DNA of 64,000 bases from Paraburkholderia bryophila (GCF_013409255.1 NZ_JACCAS010000002.1:1178001-1242000), one strand, 5' to 3'; shown: positions 26,128 through 35,198, counted from the first letter of the stretch. Notes: generated by a model from the sequence alone, not told the origin. Translations and numbers: made by a program.

Positions 26128-27361
26128 GAACGGAGACCTTGTGGTGATCGGTTTCGCCGCAGCGAAGCCAGCCGATGTCGCGGCGCATGCCCGCGCGCAA
26201 CAAGCCGGGTTGTACGCGACGCAGCAGCATGCCGCGCGCGTCGTAATCGAGTGCATAACCGTTGATGCCGTCCGCGGCCTGGCAAGCGGCGTCGGTGCGC
26301 ACGACCGCCGGCAGCGTCGCATCGGCGTTGCCGCTGCTCACTAGCGACACGTCGAACAATCCCCCTCGCTGTGCGTTCGGATGGACGTCGACGCTCATCG
26401 CTGAAGTCAACGGCGCGCGGCTCAAGACAGCGCGCCAGGTTGTCAGGCTCCACGCGCGCTCGTCGGCGTCGGTGGGCAAGCGGAACCAGACGATGCCCGC
26501 CAGACCGCGCAATTCGTCGCGTTGAATCTGCGCGACGAACGCCGCCATCTGCCCGGGCTGCGCGACCAGTTCATGCGACAGGCCTTGCGCGAAACCGTTC
26601 GCGAGCAGCATCGGACGTTCGCTTTCAATGCCGGCCACGCGACCATCGTCACCCCAGGTCACGCGCGAGCCGTAAGTGGGCAACGCGACGCGCCATGGCC
26701 GCTGGGTGCGTCGCGCGAACGCGTGCAACCACGTGCGCGCTTGCGTCGGATCGAACAGGCCCTGCGCCGGGTTCATGACCGCGTGGACCTGGAGGATGGA
26801 GGCGTCGGCTTGCGTCAGGAGCGCGTCGAGCGCGGGGCTGTCGAGCCAGGTGGGTAGCGCGGTGATCGTCAGCTTGATGGCGGGATCGAGTCGCGCGCGC
26901 AGTGCGGCGAGAAACCGCGTGTAGGCCGCGAGCTTTGAGGTCGCGCAGTCATGGTCGATTTCGATGGCCGCGAGTGGCGCGCCGTGTTGCTTCCAGTCGT
27001 CGGCGAGTTGAGTGATGCGCGCGACCGGCAAGCTATCCAGATCGTCGAGTTGGCCGTCGATTCGCACCACGGCCGTGATCGGCGCACCCGCTGCCGCGAG
27101 CGTCGCCCAGTCCGGCGACACGACGGTCCAGTCGTTCCGGCTGTCTTTCTCGGCGGCGAGCACATGCCACGATTGCACCAGGCCACGGCTCTGCTGGATC
27201 GCCGCGTTGACTGACGGCGTCCATTTGCGCTGCCAGACATAGGCGTCGTTTGGCAACTGCGTCACCGAACGGCCGCACGCAGCGATCAGCACGACAAGCG
27301 TCAACGCGACAAAAACGGCGAACGTGCGCCGCTTTTGTCGCGATGCGCCGCCGTCACTCAT
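26114..27361 (-). CDS. DUF3142 domain lipoprotein
   Basis: A 415-residue protein with a lipoprotein signal (FVALTLVVLIAAC, Cys29). The body fits DUF3142: WQRKWTPSVNAAIQQS, then AAIEIDHDCATSKLAAYTRF, then LTITALPTWLDSPAL and GIVWFRLPTD, reminiscent of a TIM-barrel polysaccharide-active fold. The IEIDHDC segment could carry catalytic acids, but the activity is unknown. The ATG at 27361 overlaps the stop of the preceding gene (8 bp), and its own end overlaps the next start, so the three genes are tightly coupled. Confidence 0.85.
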   Translation of the reverse strand: MSDGGASRQKRRTFAVFVALTLVVLIAACGRSVTQLPNDAYVWQRKWTPSVNAAIQQSRGLVQSWHVLAAEKDSRNDWTVVSPDWATLAAAGAPITAVVRIDGQLDDLDSLPVARITQLADDWKQHGAPLAAIEIDHDCATSKLAAYTRFLAALRARLDPAIKLTITALPTWLDSPALDALLTQADASILQVHAVMNPAQGLFDPTQARTWLHAFARRTQRPWRVALPTYGSRVTWGDDGRVAGIESERPMLLANGFAQGLSHELVAQPGQMAAFVAQIQRDELRGLAGIVWFRLPTDADERAWSLTTWRAVLSRAPLTSAMSVDVHPNAQRGGLFDVSLVSSGNADATLPAVVRTDAACQAADGINGYALDYDARGMLLRRVQPGLLRAGMRRDIGWLRCGETDHHKVSVHVEP

Positions 27362-28112
27362 AGTGCAGGGCTTTCGGCACACTGTACGCCGTGCCGTTGT
27401 AGTTCAGCGTGGTGGTCGAGCGTTTCGGCTTGCTTTCCTTCGACACGCAATCGCTGCTCGTCTGCTTGCTCACGCGATCTTTCGATGTTTCGCCGACGCG
27501 CAACGTGGCATAGCCGGAGTCGTTGGCCGGACCGACGGCGAGCGAACGCGCGATCGACGAAAACGTTCCCGCGCAATTGCCATCCCATTCGCCGGAGTCG
27601 TTCGCGACGAGCATGTCGTCGAGCACGCGACGCAGCGTGTGGCCGTCCTGTACATACAGGCTCAGCGCCTGCGCTTCGTAGGGATTGACGCGCGACGAAC
27701 CCTCGTACGTCACGCGCACGCCGAACGCGCGTAGTTGCGGCGTCAACTGATAGCGCGCCGTGTCGAGATCGATCGAACTGAAGCGAATCGCGTCCGACGT
27801 AATCGCCGACGGTTCATAGAAATGCGCAACGATCGCGCCGGACTTACTATCCGCGACCAGTACTTCGACGTCGTACACGGCTTCATCGTCAGTGGCGCCG
27901 GCCTGGGGCATCGGCTGCACGGCCAGCGTCAGCGACGGATCTGCCGGCCAGACCTTGCACGCCGCGTGCTCGCTATCGAGTTGGCGGCCGGGGTGCAGCG
28001 TTTTCATCCATTTGCTCAGACTGGCCTGGCAAGCCGCCTTCGCATCGGTATCGGCGTCGGCATGGGCGAACAAGGGCAGGCACAGCACGGCTAAGGCGAT
28101 GAGTTTTTTCAT
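27354..28112 (-). CDS. Exported protein of unknown function, first gene of a three-gene operon
   Basis: A 252-residue protein with a clear Sec signal (MKKLIALAVLCLPLFAHA before DADTD). The mature part has scattered Cys residues that could form disulphides (AACQASLSKW, HAACKVW, GNCAGTF, SSDCVS) and no domain that I recognise. It is the first of three overlapping minus-strand genes followed by a DUF3142 lipoprotein and a large anchored protein, so it is presumably a periplasmic member of the same envelope system. The ATG has GGGAGAAC before it. Confidence 0.8.
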   Translation of the reverse strand: MKKLIALAVLCLPLFAHADADTDAKAACQASLSKWMKTLHPGRQLDSEHAACKVWPADPSLTLAVQPMPQAGATDDEAVYDVEVLVADSKSGAIVAHFYEPSAITSDAIRFSSIDLDTARYQLTPQLRAFGVRVTYEGSSRVNPYEAQALSLYVQDGHTLRRVLDDMLVANDSGEWDGNCAGTFSSIARSLAVGPANDSGYATLRVGETSKDRVSKQTSSDCVSKESKPKRSTTTLNYNGTAYSVPKALHYE

Positions 28113-28335
28113 TGTTCTCCCGGATTGCTTTATTTGACGTTCTGCAGCGTGCTCGCAGATCGAGCTATTGCCGCGGATTTTAGGGCGAGCGCTGTCCGTT
28201 GTAAAACGGTGGTGAGGCGGGAGTGTGAATATTTGGCGTTTCAGAGCGGCATTGCCGATAGCCAGGAGATGGGATTAATGCGGAACGCAACAAGCGGGGC
28301 GAACGTCGCCAGGTTCCAATACGGCTACGTGACGA

Positions 28336-29199
28336 TCAATCCCCGGTCGCCTCCGGTTCATGCGACGCCAACCGCGCCTTCGCATGGCGCATCTTCTCAA
28401 GCGTCTTCGGACCGGCTTTAAGCGCGACGCCGATCGCGAGCGCGTCCATGATGCACAGATGCACGAGCCGCGACACGCCCGGCGTATTCGGATCGATCGG
28501 GCTCGGCACGCGCAGCAGCAGCGGAATATCGACCAGCCACGCCAACCGCGAACCGACGTTGGTCAGCGCAATGGTGGTCGCGCCGCGCTCCTTCGCGATC
28601 TGTATGCTTTCATTCACTTCGACGCTGCGGCCCGAATGCGAAATCGCGAATGCCACATCGCCCGGCTCCATCAGCCCCGCGTAAAGACGCTGCAAATGAC
28701 CGTCCGTAAAGGCGGTCGACGCAATGTCGAGCCGCAAAAAGCGCAACGCCGCGTCTTGCGCCACGAGGCCCGAACCCGAACCAACGCCGAAGAAGAACAC
28801 GCGCCCCGCGCTCGACAGCGCCGCGATCGCGCTCTCCACGACTGCGGGGTCCAGCGCGCCGCGAGCGTGCGTGATGCCGTCGATGGCCGCTTCGCCCACC
28901 TTGTCCATCAAGGTCTGTACATCGTCGTCGCGCGCGACCGCGGTCGACGCGTACGGCATGCCGCCTGCCACGCTCTGCGCCAGTTGCATCTTGAAGTCGC
29001 GCAGACCGTGGGCCCCGATCGCGCGGCAAAAACGCGTGACGGAAGGCTCGGACACGTCGGCGCGCTGAGCGAGTTCGGTGATGCTCGCGCGCATGGCGAA
29101 GTCGACGTCGCTCAGCACCATATCGGCGACCTTGCGTTCGGCAGGCCGCAAATTCGCCAACGCGCTGCGGATGTGGGGAATCAAGTTCGGTGCGGACAC
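28336..29199 (-). CDS. MurR/RpiR-family transcriptional regulator
   Basis: A 287-residue sugar-phosphate-sensing regulator. Residues about 1-77 are the RpiR helix-turn-helix (SITELAQRADVSEPSVTRFC), and about 120-255 are a SIS sugar-phosphate-binding domain (GRVFFFGVGSGSGLVAQDAA, then AISHSGRSVEVNESI). It starts with GTG at 29199 with AGGA at good spacing. It sits downstream of the ABC ATPase gene and next to a carbohydrate transporter, which it probably controls. A TGTA-N7-TACA palindrome at 31369 in the divergent promoter fits the operator type of this family. Confidence 0.9.
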   Translation of the reverse strand: MSAPNLIPHIRSALANLRPAERKVADMVLSDVDFAMRASITELAQRADVSEPSVTRFCRAIGAHGLRDFKMQLAQSVAGGMPYASTAVARDDDVQTLMDKVGEAAIDGITHARGALDPAVVESAIAALSSAGRVFFFGVGSGSGLVAQDAALRFLRLDIASTAFTDGHLQRLYAGLMEPGDVAFAISHSGRSVEVNESIQIAKERGATTIALTNVGSRLAWLVDIPLLLRVPSPIDPNTPGVSRLVHLCIMDALAIGVALKAGPKTLEKMRHAKARLASHEPEATGD

Positions 29200-29376
29200 C
29201 CGGTGTTCCTTAAAAGCGCCCTCGGACTTGTCGCTTCGCGCCGGCCGCCGAAGGGGACTTCCTTCGGGGCGGTGGACGTCCTGCGGAGCGGAAAACGTGG
29301 GACATCCTAGCGTTTTCTTACGGGTTAAATGAATCCGCGTCGCAGTCGCAATCGCAATCGGACGGCAACACGCGGC

Positions 29377-30459
29377 TTAGACCAGCCTGCGTCCACTCTC
29401 CGTATCGAACAGATGAATATGTTCCGCCGGCAAACGCAGCGCGACACGTTGGCCAGGCTCGACTTTCGAGCGCTGGCGAGTCGTCACGCACCACGTGCTG
29501 CCGCCTATTTTCCCGTACAAGTGGGTCTCCGCGCCAGTCGGCTCGACCACTTCGACTTCCATCGTGGCGTCCGGCGTCTGCGCCATGGTTTCGATGTGTT
29601 CGGGGCGCACGCCGAGCGTGACCTTCGCACCGACCGCCGCCGAAGCCGACGCGCCTTCCAGCACGATCTCGCCGCCGCCGGTCAGTTTCAGCGTGAGGCC
29701 CTGGCCTTGCGCGCCGCTCGCCACCACGCCTTCGGCAAAATTCATCGACGGCGAGCCGAGAAAGCTCGCGACGAACAGATTCGCCGGACGATCGTACAAC
29801 TCCAGCGGACGACCCATCTGCTCGATCCGCCCCGCGTTCATCACGACGATGCGGTCGGCCATTGTCATCGCTTCAATCTGATCGTGTGTGACGTAGATCA
29901 CCGTATTCTTCAGGCGCTGATGCAGCGCCTTGATTTCCGTGCGCATCTGCACGCGCAGCTTGGCGTCGAGATTGGACAGCGGTTCGTCGAACAGAAACAG
30001 CGACGGCTCGCGCACCACCGCGCGGCCCATCGCCACGCGTTGCCGTTGGCCACCCGAGAGCGCGCGCGGCAAGCGGTCCAGATAGCCGCCGAGATTCAGC
30101 ATCTTCGCGGCGGCTTCGATCCGCGGCTTGAAACTCGCCGACGATTCCTTGCGAATGCGCGGCCCGAATGCGATGTTTTCGTAGACCGACAAGTGCGGAT
30201 AGAGCGCGTAGCTCTGGAACACCATCGAAATATTGCGCTGCTGCGGTGCGAGCGTGTTCGCCCGCGTGCCGCCGATCATCAGATCGCCGCCGCTGATCTC
30301 CTCGAGACCGGCCACCATGCGCATCAGCGTGCTCTTGCCGCAGCCCGACGGACCGACCAGCACGACGAACTCGCCGTCGTCGATGTCGAGATCGATGCCG
30401 TGCACGACTTGCGTGTCGCCATAGCGTTTGAAGATGCCGCTCAGTTGCACTGCTGCCAT
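29377..30459 (-). CDS. Carbohydrate ABC transporter ATP-binding protein (UgpC/MsmX type)
   Basis: A 360-residue ATPase: Walker A GPSGCGKSTLMR (about residues 37-48), signature LSGGQRQRVAMGRAV, Walker B LFLFDEPLSNLD and switch histidine in VIYVTHDQIEAM. A C-terminal TOBE/regulatory domain follows (VTLGVRPEHIE). This is the CUT1-type energiser. It powers the binding protein and two permeases encoded from 31661 on the other strand. The transport genes are thus split between two divergent transcripts, with the ATPase downstream of an SDR gene. Confidence 0.93.
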   Translation of the reverse strand: MAAVQLSGIFKRYGDTQVVHGIDLDIDDGEFVVLVGPSGCGKSTLMRMVAGLEEISGGDLMIGGTRANTLAPQQRNISMVFQSYALYPHLSVYENIAFGPRIRKESSASFKPRIEAAAKMLNLGGYLDRLPRALSGGQRQRVAMGRAVVREPSLFLFDEPLSNLDAKLRVQMRTEIKALHQRLKNTVIYVTHDQIEAMTMADRIVVMNAGRIEQMGRPLELYDRPANLFVASFLGSPSMNFAEGVVASGAQGQGLTLKLTGGGEIVLEGASASAAVGAKVTLGVRPEHIETMAQTPDATMEVEVVEPTGAETHLYGKIGGSTWCVTTRQRSKVEPGQRVALRLPAEHIHLFDTESGRRLV

Positions 30460-30552
30460 GCTGTCCTCATCGTCTTGCTTCGTTGACTCGACCGGGGTTG
30501 CGGGTTTTTTGTCCGGGTGTCGCTATGCCGTTGTGTCGTCGTGCCGTTGTGT

Positions 30553-31326
30553 TCAGATCTGTTCGAGCGTCAGTTCTTCCGCCATCAAACGATTACCGGC
30601 CATCAGACCACCGTCCACCGGCAACGCGACGCCGGTAATCACGCGCGCCATCGGTGACGCGAGAAACTGCACGGCGTCGGCAATGTCGTCGGGCGTCGCG
30701 AAGTCGCGCAACGGGTACCACTTCTTCAGGTCCTCGAACACCTGCGGGTTCTTGTCGACGCGCGCCTGCCATGCCTGCGTCTTCACCGTGCCCGGACACA
30801 CGATGTTGGCGCGAATGCCGTAGCGGCCGAGTTCCATGGCCAGCGCTTTCGTGTAGCTGATCAAGCCTGCCTTCGCCGCGCTATACGCCGGGTGCCCGAG
30901 CGCGGCCATGCCGTTCACCGAGCCGATCAGCACCAACACGCCGCGCCGGCGTTCGATCATCGACGCCCGCACCGCTTCCACCGTGTGATACGTGCCGTTC
31001 AGATTCAGATGAATGTCGCGTTGCCAACTCGCGGCGTCGGTGCTGGCGAGCGTCAGTCCTTGCGCAGCACCGGCATTGGCGACCAGCACATCCACCGGAC
31101 CGCGCGTCTTGACCGCGGCCGCCACCGCTTGCTGCACCGCGGCGGCATCGCCGAGGTCGACCGCGATCGGCGTGACGTGCGCGTCGCCGAGTTCCGCAGT
31201 CAAGGCCTGAAGCGCGGCCGCGTCGATGTCGAGCGCCAGCACGGTATCGCCCTGCTCCACGAAACGCCTGCACAACACGCCGCCGATACCGCCGCAAGCG
31301 CCCGTTACCAAAACCACACGATTCAT
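30553..31326 (-). CDS. Short-chain dehydrogenase/reductase
   Basis: A 257-residue classical SDR: NAD(P)-binding VLVTGACGGIGG at the N-terminus, NAG in VLVANAGA, catalytic Ser in VLIGSVNG and YSAAKAG for Tyr and Lys. GVALPVDGGLMAGN near the end is the usual C-terminal motif. It precedes the ABC ATPase gene and is divergent from the binding-protein gene, so it probably oxidises the imported sugar or polyol. The start at 31326 (MNRVVLV) is preferred; an ATG five codons earlier is possible. Confidence 0.9.
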   Translation of the reverse strand: MNRVVLVTGACGGIGGVLCRRFVEQGDTVLALDIDAAALQALTAELGDAHVTPIAVDLGDAAAVQQAVAAAVKTRGPVDVLVANAGAAQGLTLASTDAASWQRDIHLNLNGTYHTVEAVRASMIERRRGVLVLIGSVNGMAALGHPAYSAAKAGLISYTKALAMELGRYGIRANIVCPGTVKTQAWQARVDKNPQVFEDLKKWYPLRDFATPDDIADAVQFLASPMARVITGVALPVDGGLMAGNRLMAEELTLEQI

Positions 31327-31368
31327 GTCCGCCTCGCTCATCAACTGGTCATGCGCACCGGATTAGCA

Positions 31369-31383
31369 TGTAAATTTCCTACA
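31369..31383. promoter_or_regulatory. RpiR/HexR-type palindrome
   Basis: TGTAAATTTCCTACA has TGTA and TACA arms separated by 7 bp, close to the HexR consensus TGTARTWWWWYTACA. It lies 43 bp before the SDR gene in the divergent promoter of the sugar transporter, and the local regulator at 28336 belongs to that family. Binding is inferred. Confidence 0.5.
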
Positions 31384-31508
31384 AACTCGATGCCGGCCAG
31401 TTGTCTAGCCATCCCGAAGATTGGGTATCCGTGACTTCGTGTTACGCAGAATACCCCTGCTTTACAGCATCTTATGCACAAAACCGGCTGCAAAAAAATA
31501 TGGCAGAC

Positions 31509-31540
31509 CCTACGTGACAAGCTATTTTGCGTCATGTAGG
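31509..31540. promoter_or_regulatory. Second inverted repeat in the transporter promoter
   Basis: CCTACGTGAC (31509-31518) and GTCATGTAGG (31531-31540) pair at 9 of 10 positions around a 12-bp spacer, about 120 bp before the binding-protein gene. It could be a second regulator or CRP-type site; the owner is unknown. Confidence 0.4.
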
Positions 31541-31660
31541 ATTTTTTCAAACAATTTAACCCAAAGCGGCCGGCGACGGCAGTAGACCACCCCACCATCA
31601 TCGGATGGGACCGGAGCCAGCGCTCAAGCGCCAACTCCGATCGACAACAGGAGAGAGAGA

Positions 31661-32893
31661 ATGTCGTTGCATGCCCGTGCTTCCCTCGCGCTAGGCAAAG
31701 TTGCCGTGGCGCTCGCGTTTGCAGGTATCGCCGTCGCGGCTCACGCCGACACGGTCCGCGTCACGGTCGCGCACTACAGCGACGCGACCGCGCCGTACTT
31801 CGAGAAAATGGCCCGCAACTTCGAGAAGGCCAATCCCGGCACGACCATCAAGATCGAAGACGTGAACTGGGACACGCTGCAACAGAAACTCCAGACGGAC
31901 ATTTCGGGCGGCGCCAATGCCGACCTCGCGATTGTCGGCACACGCTGGCTGCTCGACTTCGTGAAGGACGACGTGGCTGAGCCGCTTGACGGTTACATGG
32001 ATGCGAGCTTCAAGAGCCGCTTCATCGGTCCGTTCCTCGCACCGGGCGAAATCAACGGCAAGGTGTACGGTCTGCCGATCGCGGCTTCCGCGCGCGCTTT
32101 GTACTACAACAAGGATCTGCTGGCGAAGGTCGGATATCCCGACGGTCCTAAAACGTGGAACGACGTGATCGACGCGTCGAAGAAACTGAAGGCGCAGGGC
32201 ATTGCCGGCTTCGGTCTGCAAGGCAAGGAAATCGAAACGGACGTCTACTATTACTACGCGCTGTGGACCAATGGCGGCGACGTCGTCGGCAAGGACGGCA
32301 AGGCGGCGTTCAATTCGCCGGCCGGCATCAAGGCGGCCACGCTGTACAAGTCGATGATCGACCAGGGTCTTACGCAACCCGGCGTGACCGGCTATAGCCG
32401 CGAAGACGTGCAGAACCTGTTCAAACAGGGCCGCGTCGCGATGGTGATCTCCGCACCGTTCCTGTCGAAGCAGATCAAGAAAGACGCGCCGAACCTGAAG
32501 TACGGCATCGATCCGATTCCGATGGGCACGACGCACGCCACTTACGCCGTCACCGATTCGATCGTGATGTTCAAGAACTCGAAGGTGAAGAAGTCGGCGT
32601 GGAAGTTCCTCGACTATCTGTTCACGAAGGAACCGCGCGTCGAGTTCTCGACGACCGAAGGTTTCCTGCCGACCACCAAGGCTGAAGCGACCGATCCGGC
32701 ATTCAACGATCCGGATACGAAAGCGTTCGTCGCGTTGCTGCCGACGGCTCGCTTCGCACCGACCGTGACCGGCTGGGAAGACACCGCGAAAGCCGTGACC
32801 GATGCAATGCAGTCGATCTACCTCGGCAAGGCGAAACCGGCCGACGCGCTGAATGCGGCAGCCACGCAGGCGAACAAGTCGCTCGGTCATTGA
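31661..32893 (+). CDS. Carbohydrate ABC transporter substrate-binding protein
   Basis: A 410-residue extracellular solute-binding protein of family 1. The signal peptide VAVALAFAGIAVAAHA ends just before DTVRVTVAH. The mature protein shows the family's KVYGLPIAASARALYYNKDL and AMVISAPFLSKQIKKDAP segments. It binds a sugar, polyol or glycoside in the periplasm and hands it to the two permeases downstream. A very purine-rich ribosome site (GGAGAGAGAG) precedes the ATG, fitting high expression. A hairpin after the stop codon probably keeps permease levels lower. Confidence 0.93.
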   Translation: MSLHARASLALGKVAVALAFAGIAVAAHADTVRVTVAHYSDATAPYFEKMARNFEKANPGTTIKIEDVNWDTLQQKLQTDISGGANADLAIVGTRWLLDFVKDDVAEPLDGYMDASFKSRFIGPFLAPGEINGKVYGLPIAASARALYYNKDLLAKVGYPDGPKTWNDVIDASKKLKAQGIAGFGLQGKEIETDVYYYYALWTNGGDVVGKDGKAAFNSPAGIKAATLYKSMIDQGLTQPGVTGYSREDVQNLFKQGRVAMVISAPFLSKQIKKDAPNLKYGIDPIPMGTTHATYAVTDSIVMFKNSKVKKSAWKFLDYLFTKEPRVEFSTTEGFLPTTKAEATDPAFNDPDTKAFVALLPTARFAPTVTGWEDTAKAVTDAMQSIYLGKAKPADALNAAATQANKSLGH

Positions 32894-32945
32894 TCGTGTT
32901 TTGATCGCTCGTTCTGATCGTTCGTTTTTGATCGCTGAGTGATCT
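32891..32945 (+). repeat. Degenerate TGATCG repeats after the binding-protein gene
   Basis: TGATCG occurs four times in about 45 bp (TGATCGTG, TGATCGCTCG, TGATCGTTCG, TGATCGCTGAG), at 11-15-bp steps, and then once as TGATC. This is a decayed short tandem repeat directly after the stop codon. No function is apparent. Confidence 0.5.
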
Positions 32946-32967
32946 CGAGGTGATTTGCTGAACACGG

Positions 32968-33001
32968 AACGCGCGCCGCCGTTGTGAAGGCGGTGCGCGT
33001 T
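32968..33001 (+). terminator. Intra-operon hairpin between binding protein and permeases
   Basis: AACGCGCGCCGCC pairs with GGCGGTGCGCGTT over 13 bp (one G-U) around an 8-base loop, with only a weak T-run. Such elements are common between the binding-protein gene and the permease genes and set their relative amounts by partial termination or mRNA protection. Confidence 0.65.
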
Positions 33002-33077
33002 TCGGTCGTAATGCACTATCCGGCCCATCCCGGCGCGCGCGCGAATGAGCGCAAACGCGTCTTACGATCGAGCACCC

Positions 33078-33968
33078 ATGAGCCGCTCCGCTTCTTCGCG
33101 CCTGCAGGCGCCCTGGTTGCTGATTGCGCCGAGTCTGGTACTCGCGCTCTTTATCATCAGCTATCCGATTTTCAACATCGTGTGGCAATCGCTGCACGAG
33201 GTCTCGCGTTTCGGTGCGATTCGCGATTTCACTGGCCTACAGAACTTTTATACGATTTTCGGCGACCCCGCGTTTCTCGCGGCCGCGCGACGAACCGTTG
33301 TGTGGACCGTGTGCGTGGTGGGCGGCACCGTGCTGATTTCAGTGCCGGTCGCGTTGATCCTGAACCAGGACTTCTACGGCCGCGGCATAGCGCGCACCAT
33401 CGTGATGCTGCCGTGGTCCGTCTCACTGACCATGACCGCCGTGGTCTGGCGCTGGGCCTTCAACGACGATTACGGTATGGTCAACGTCACGCTGCAAAGG
33501 CTGGGGTTGATCAGCGGCCCGATCCATTGGCTCGCGACACCGGAGCTCGCGTTTCCGGTGGAGATCGCCGTCGGCATTCTTGTTTCGGTACCCTTTACGG
33601 TGACGATTCTGCTCGGCGGGTTGTCCTCCGTGCCCGGTGATATCTACGAGGCGGCACGAATGGACGGAGCGAGTGCGTGGCAGCAGTTTCGCAAGCTGAC
33701 CATGCCGCTGCTGCGGCCGTTCATCAACATGACGATCCTGCTGAATGTGATCTACGTGTTCAACTCGTTTCCGATCATCTGGGTCATGACGCAAGGCGGC
33801 CCCGACAACAGTACACATATTCTCGTCACGTATCTGTATGAGTTAGGTTTCCGGTTGGGACGTCCTGGTGAAGCGGCGGCAGTCTCGCTGATCATGCTCG
33901 TCATGCTGTTCGTTTTCTCGATCGCCTATCTGCGCCTGCAGCCCGCGAAAGAAGGAGATCCGTCATGA
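33078..33968 (+). CDS. Carbohydrate ABC transporter permease (MalF/UgpA type)
   Basis: About 296 residues with six helices. It starts MSRSASSRLQAPWLLIAPSL; an ATG 11 codons upstream (33045) is also possible and neither has a good ribosome site. The inner-membrane component motif EAARMDGASAWQQFRKLTMP contacts the ATPase. The FIISYPIFNIVWQSL and GGPDNSTHILVTYLYELGF segments are typical of CUT1 permeases. It overlaps the next permease gene by 4 bp. Confidence 0.9.
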   Translation: MSRSASSRLQAPWLLIAPSLVLALFIISYPIFNIVWQSLHEVSRFGAIRDFTGLQNFYTIFGDPAFLAAARRTVVWTVCVVGGTVLISVPVALILNQDFYGRGIARTIVMLPWSVSLTMTAVVWRWAFNDDYGMVNVTLQRLGLISGPIHWLATPELAFPVEIAVGILVSVPFTVTILLGGLSSVPGDIYEAARMDGASAWQQFRKLTMPLLRPFINMTILLNVIYVFNSFPIIWVMTQGGPDNSTHILVTYLYELGFRLGRPGEAAAVSLIMLVMLFVFSIAYLRLQPAKEGDPS

Positions 33969-34816
33969 GTCTCAGCATCAAGATGAAGCGCTCGCTGTGG
34001 TGCTGGCTCGCGCTATCGCCGCTGGTTGTGGTGGTGCTGTTTCCGTTTGCCGTGATGTTGTTCACGGCATTGAAACCGGCCACTGAGATTTTCGTTTATC
34101 CGGCGCGCTGGCTGCCCGTGCATTGGCAATGGAGCAATTTCGTCGACATGTGGCAAGCGGCGAATTTCGGCGTGGCGCTACGCAATAGCACGGTGATCAG
34201 CTTGCTGTCGACCGCGCTCGCCTTGGCCGTGAGCTTGCCCGCCGCGTACGCGCTGGCCAGATTCCCGTTTCGCGGACGCGGTTTGTATCGACAGTTCCTG
34301 CTCGTCACGCAGATGTTGTCGCCCATTCTGCTCGTAGTGGGTTTGTTCCGCCTCGCCGCGATGATCCCTTATGGCGATGGCAATCTGGTCGACTCGAAGA
34401 TCGGCGTGATCGTCTCTTACGCGGCGTTCAATATCGCATTCGCCGTATGGATGTTGTCCTCGTACTTTCAGACGGTGCCGCGAGACCTGGAAGAGTCCGC
34501 GTGGCTCGAAGGATGCGGACGCACCAAGGCCGTTTTCAAGGTCTTCCTGCCGCTCGCCGTACCCGCGATCGTGGTGACCGCCATCTTCACGTTCATCAAT
34601 GCGTGGAATGAGTTTGCCGTTGTCTATACGCTCATCCGCTCGCCGGAGAACAAGACACTCACCGTGCAGGTAACCGATATGGTGGCGGGCAAGTACGTCG
34701 TCGAATGGCATCTCGTGATGGCCGCGACCTTGTGCGCGACGCTGCCGGTTTCGATCGTGTTTGCGTGGTTGCAGCGATTCCTGGTGAAGGGGTTAGCACT
34801 GGGAGCAGTGAAGTGA
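33965..34816 (+). CDS. Carbohydrate ABC transporter permease (MalG/UgpE type)
   Basis: A 283-residue, six-helix permease starting with an ATGA overlap and a strong AAAGGAGAT ribosome site. It has the paired EAA-loop variant EESAWLEGCGRTKAVFKVFL and the NAWNEFAVVYTLI segment characteristic of MalG-like subunits. It forms the channel with the preceding permease and is energised by the ATPase at 29377. It is the last gene of this transcript; a hairpin follows within 10 bp. Confidence 0.92.
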   Translation: MSLSIKMKRSLWCWLALSPLVVVVLFPFAVMLFTALKPATEIFVYPARWLPVHWQWSNFVDMWQAANFGVALRNSTVISLLSTALALAVSLPAAYALARFPFRGRGLYRQFLLVTQMLSPILLVVGLFRLAAMIPYGDGNLVDSKIGVIVSYAAFNIAFAVWMLSSYFQTVPRDLEESAWLEGCGRTKAVFKVFLPLAVPAIVVTAIFTFINAWNEFAVVYTLIRSPENKTLTVQVTDMVAGKYVVEWHLVMAATLCATLPVSIVFAWLQRFLVKGLALGAVK

Positions 34817-34822
34817 ATTGGA

Positions 34823-34848
34823 GGCGCGTTGGCCATGGTGAACGCGCC
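34823..34848 (+). terminator. Hairpin after the ABC permease operon
   Basis: GGCGCGTT and AACGCGCC form a perfect 8-bp stem with a 10-base loop, starting 6 bp after the permease stop codon. There is no immediate T-run; a TTTTTTT tract follows about 35 bp later. Confidence 0.5.
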
Positions 34849-34900
34849 CGCCCGGCTACACTTGAACGTCGATGCGCCCTGAATTTTTTTAATTAAATTA

Positions 34901-34964
34901 GGGTGCGAATTCAATAAAATATTTAATAAAAAAGCGACACAACGCGAATTATCTGTTCGCACCC
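34901..34964. repeat. Perfect 9-bp inverted repeat with AT-rich spacer
   Basis: GGGTGCGAA (34901-34909) and TTCGCACCC (34956-34964) are perfect inverted copies around a 46-base, largely A/T spacer. It could be a regulatory dyad, a remnant of a small mobile repeat or a loop in an RNA. Confidence 0.5.
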
Positions 34965-35198
34965 CATCTGACTTTGACTCATTCAAATAGCGCACTTATA
35001 TTTATATTAATAATATTAAACATCGCGCTTTCGTATGAATTGTCAAACGCAACCAATCTGCTGACAAATCAAAGATTTATCTTTTCCCGCCGATCATGAG
35101 GCAGAGATTTTCCTCTATGGTGCGTTTGGTTAGTCATAAGACACCTCATGCGGCGGATTCTCGGCATTATCACTTATCGCCTCGAATTCACGCCACGT

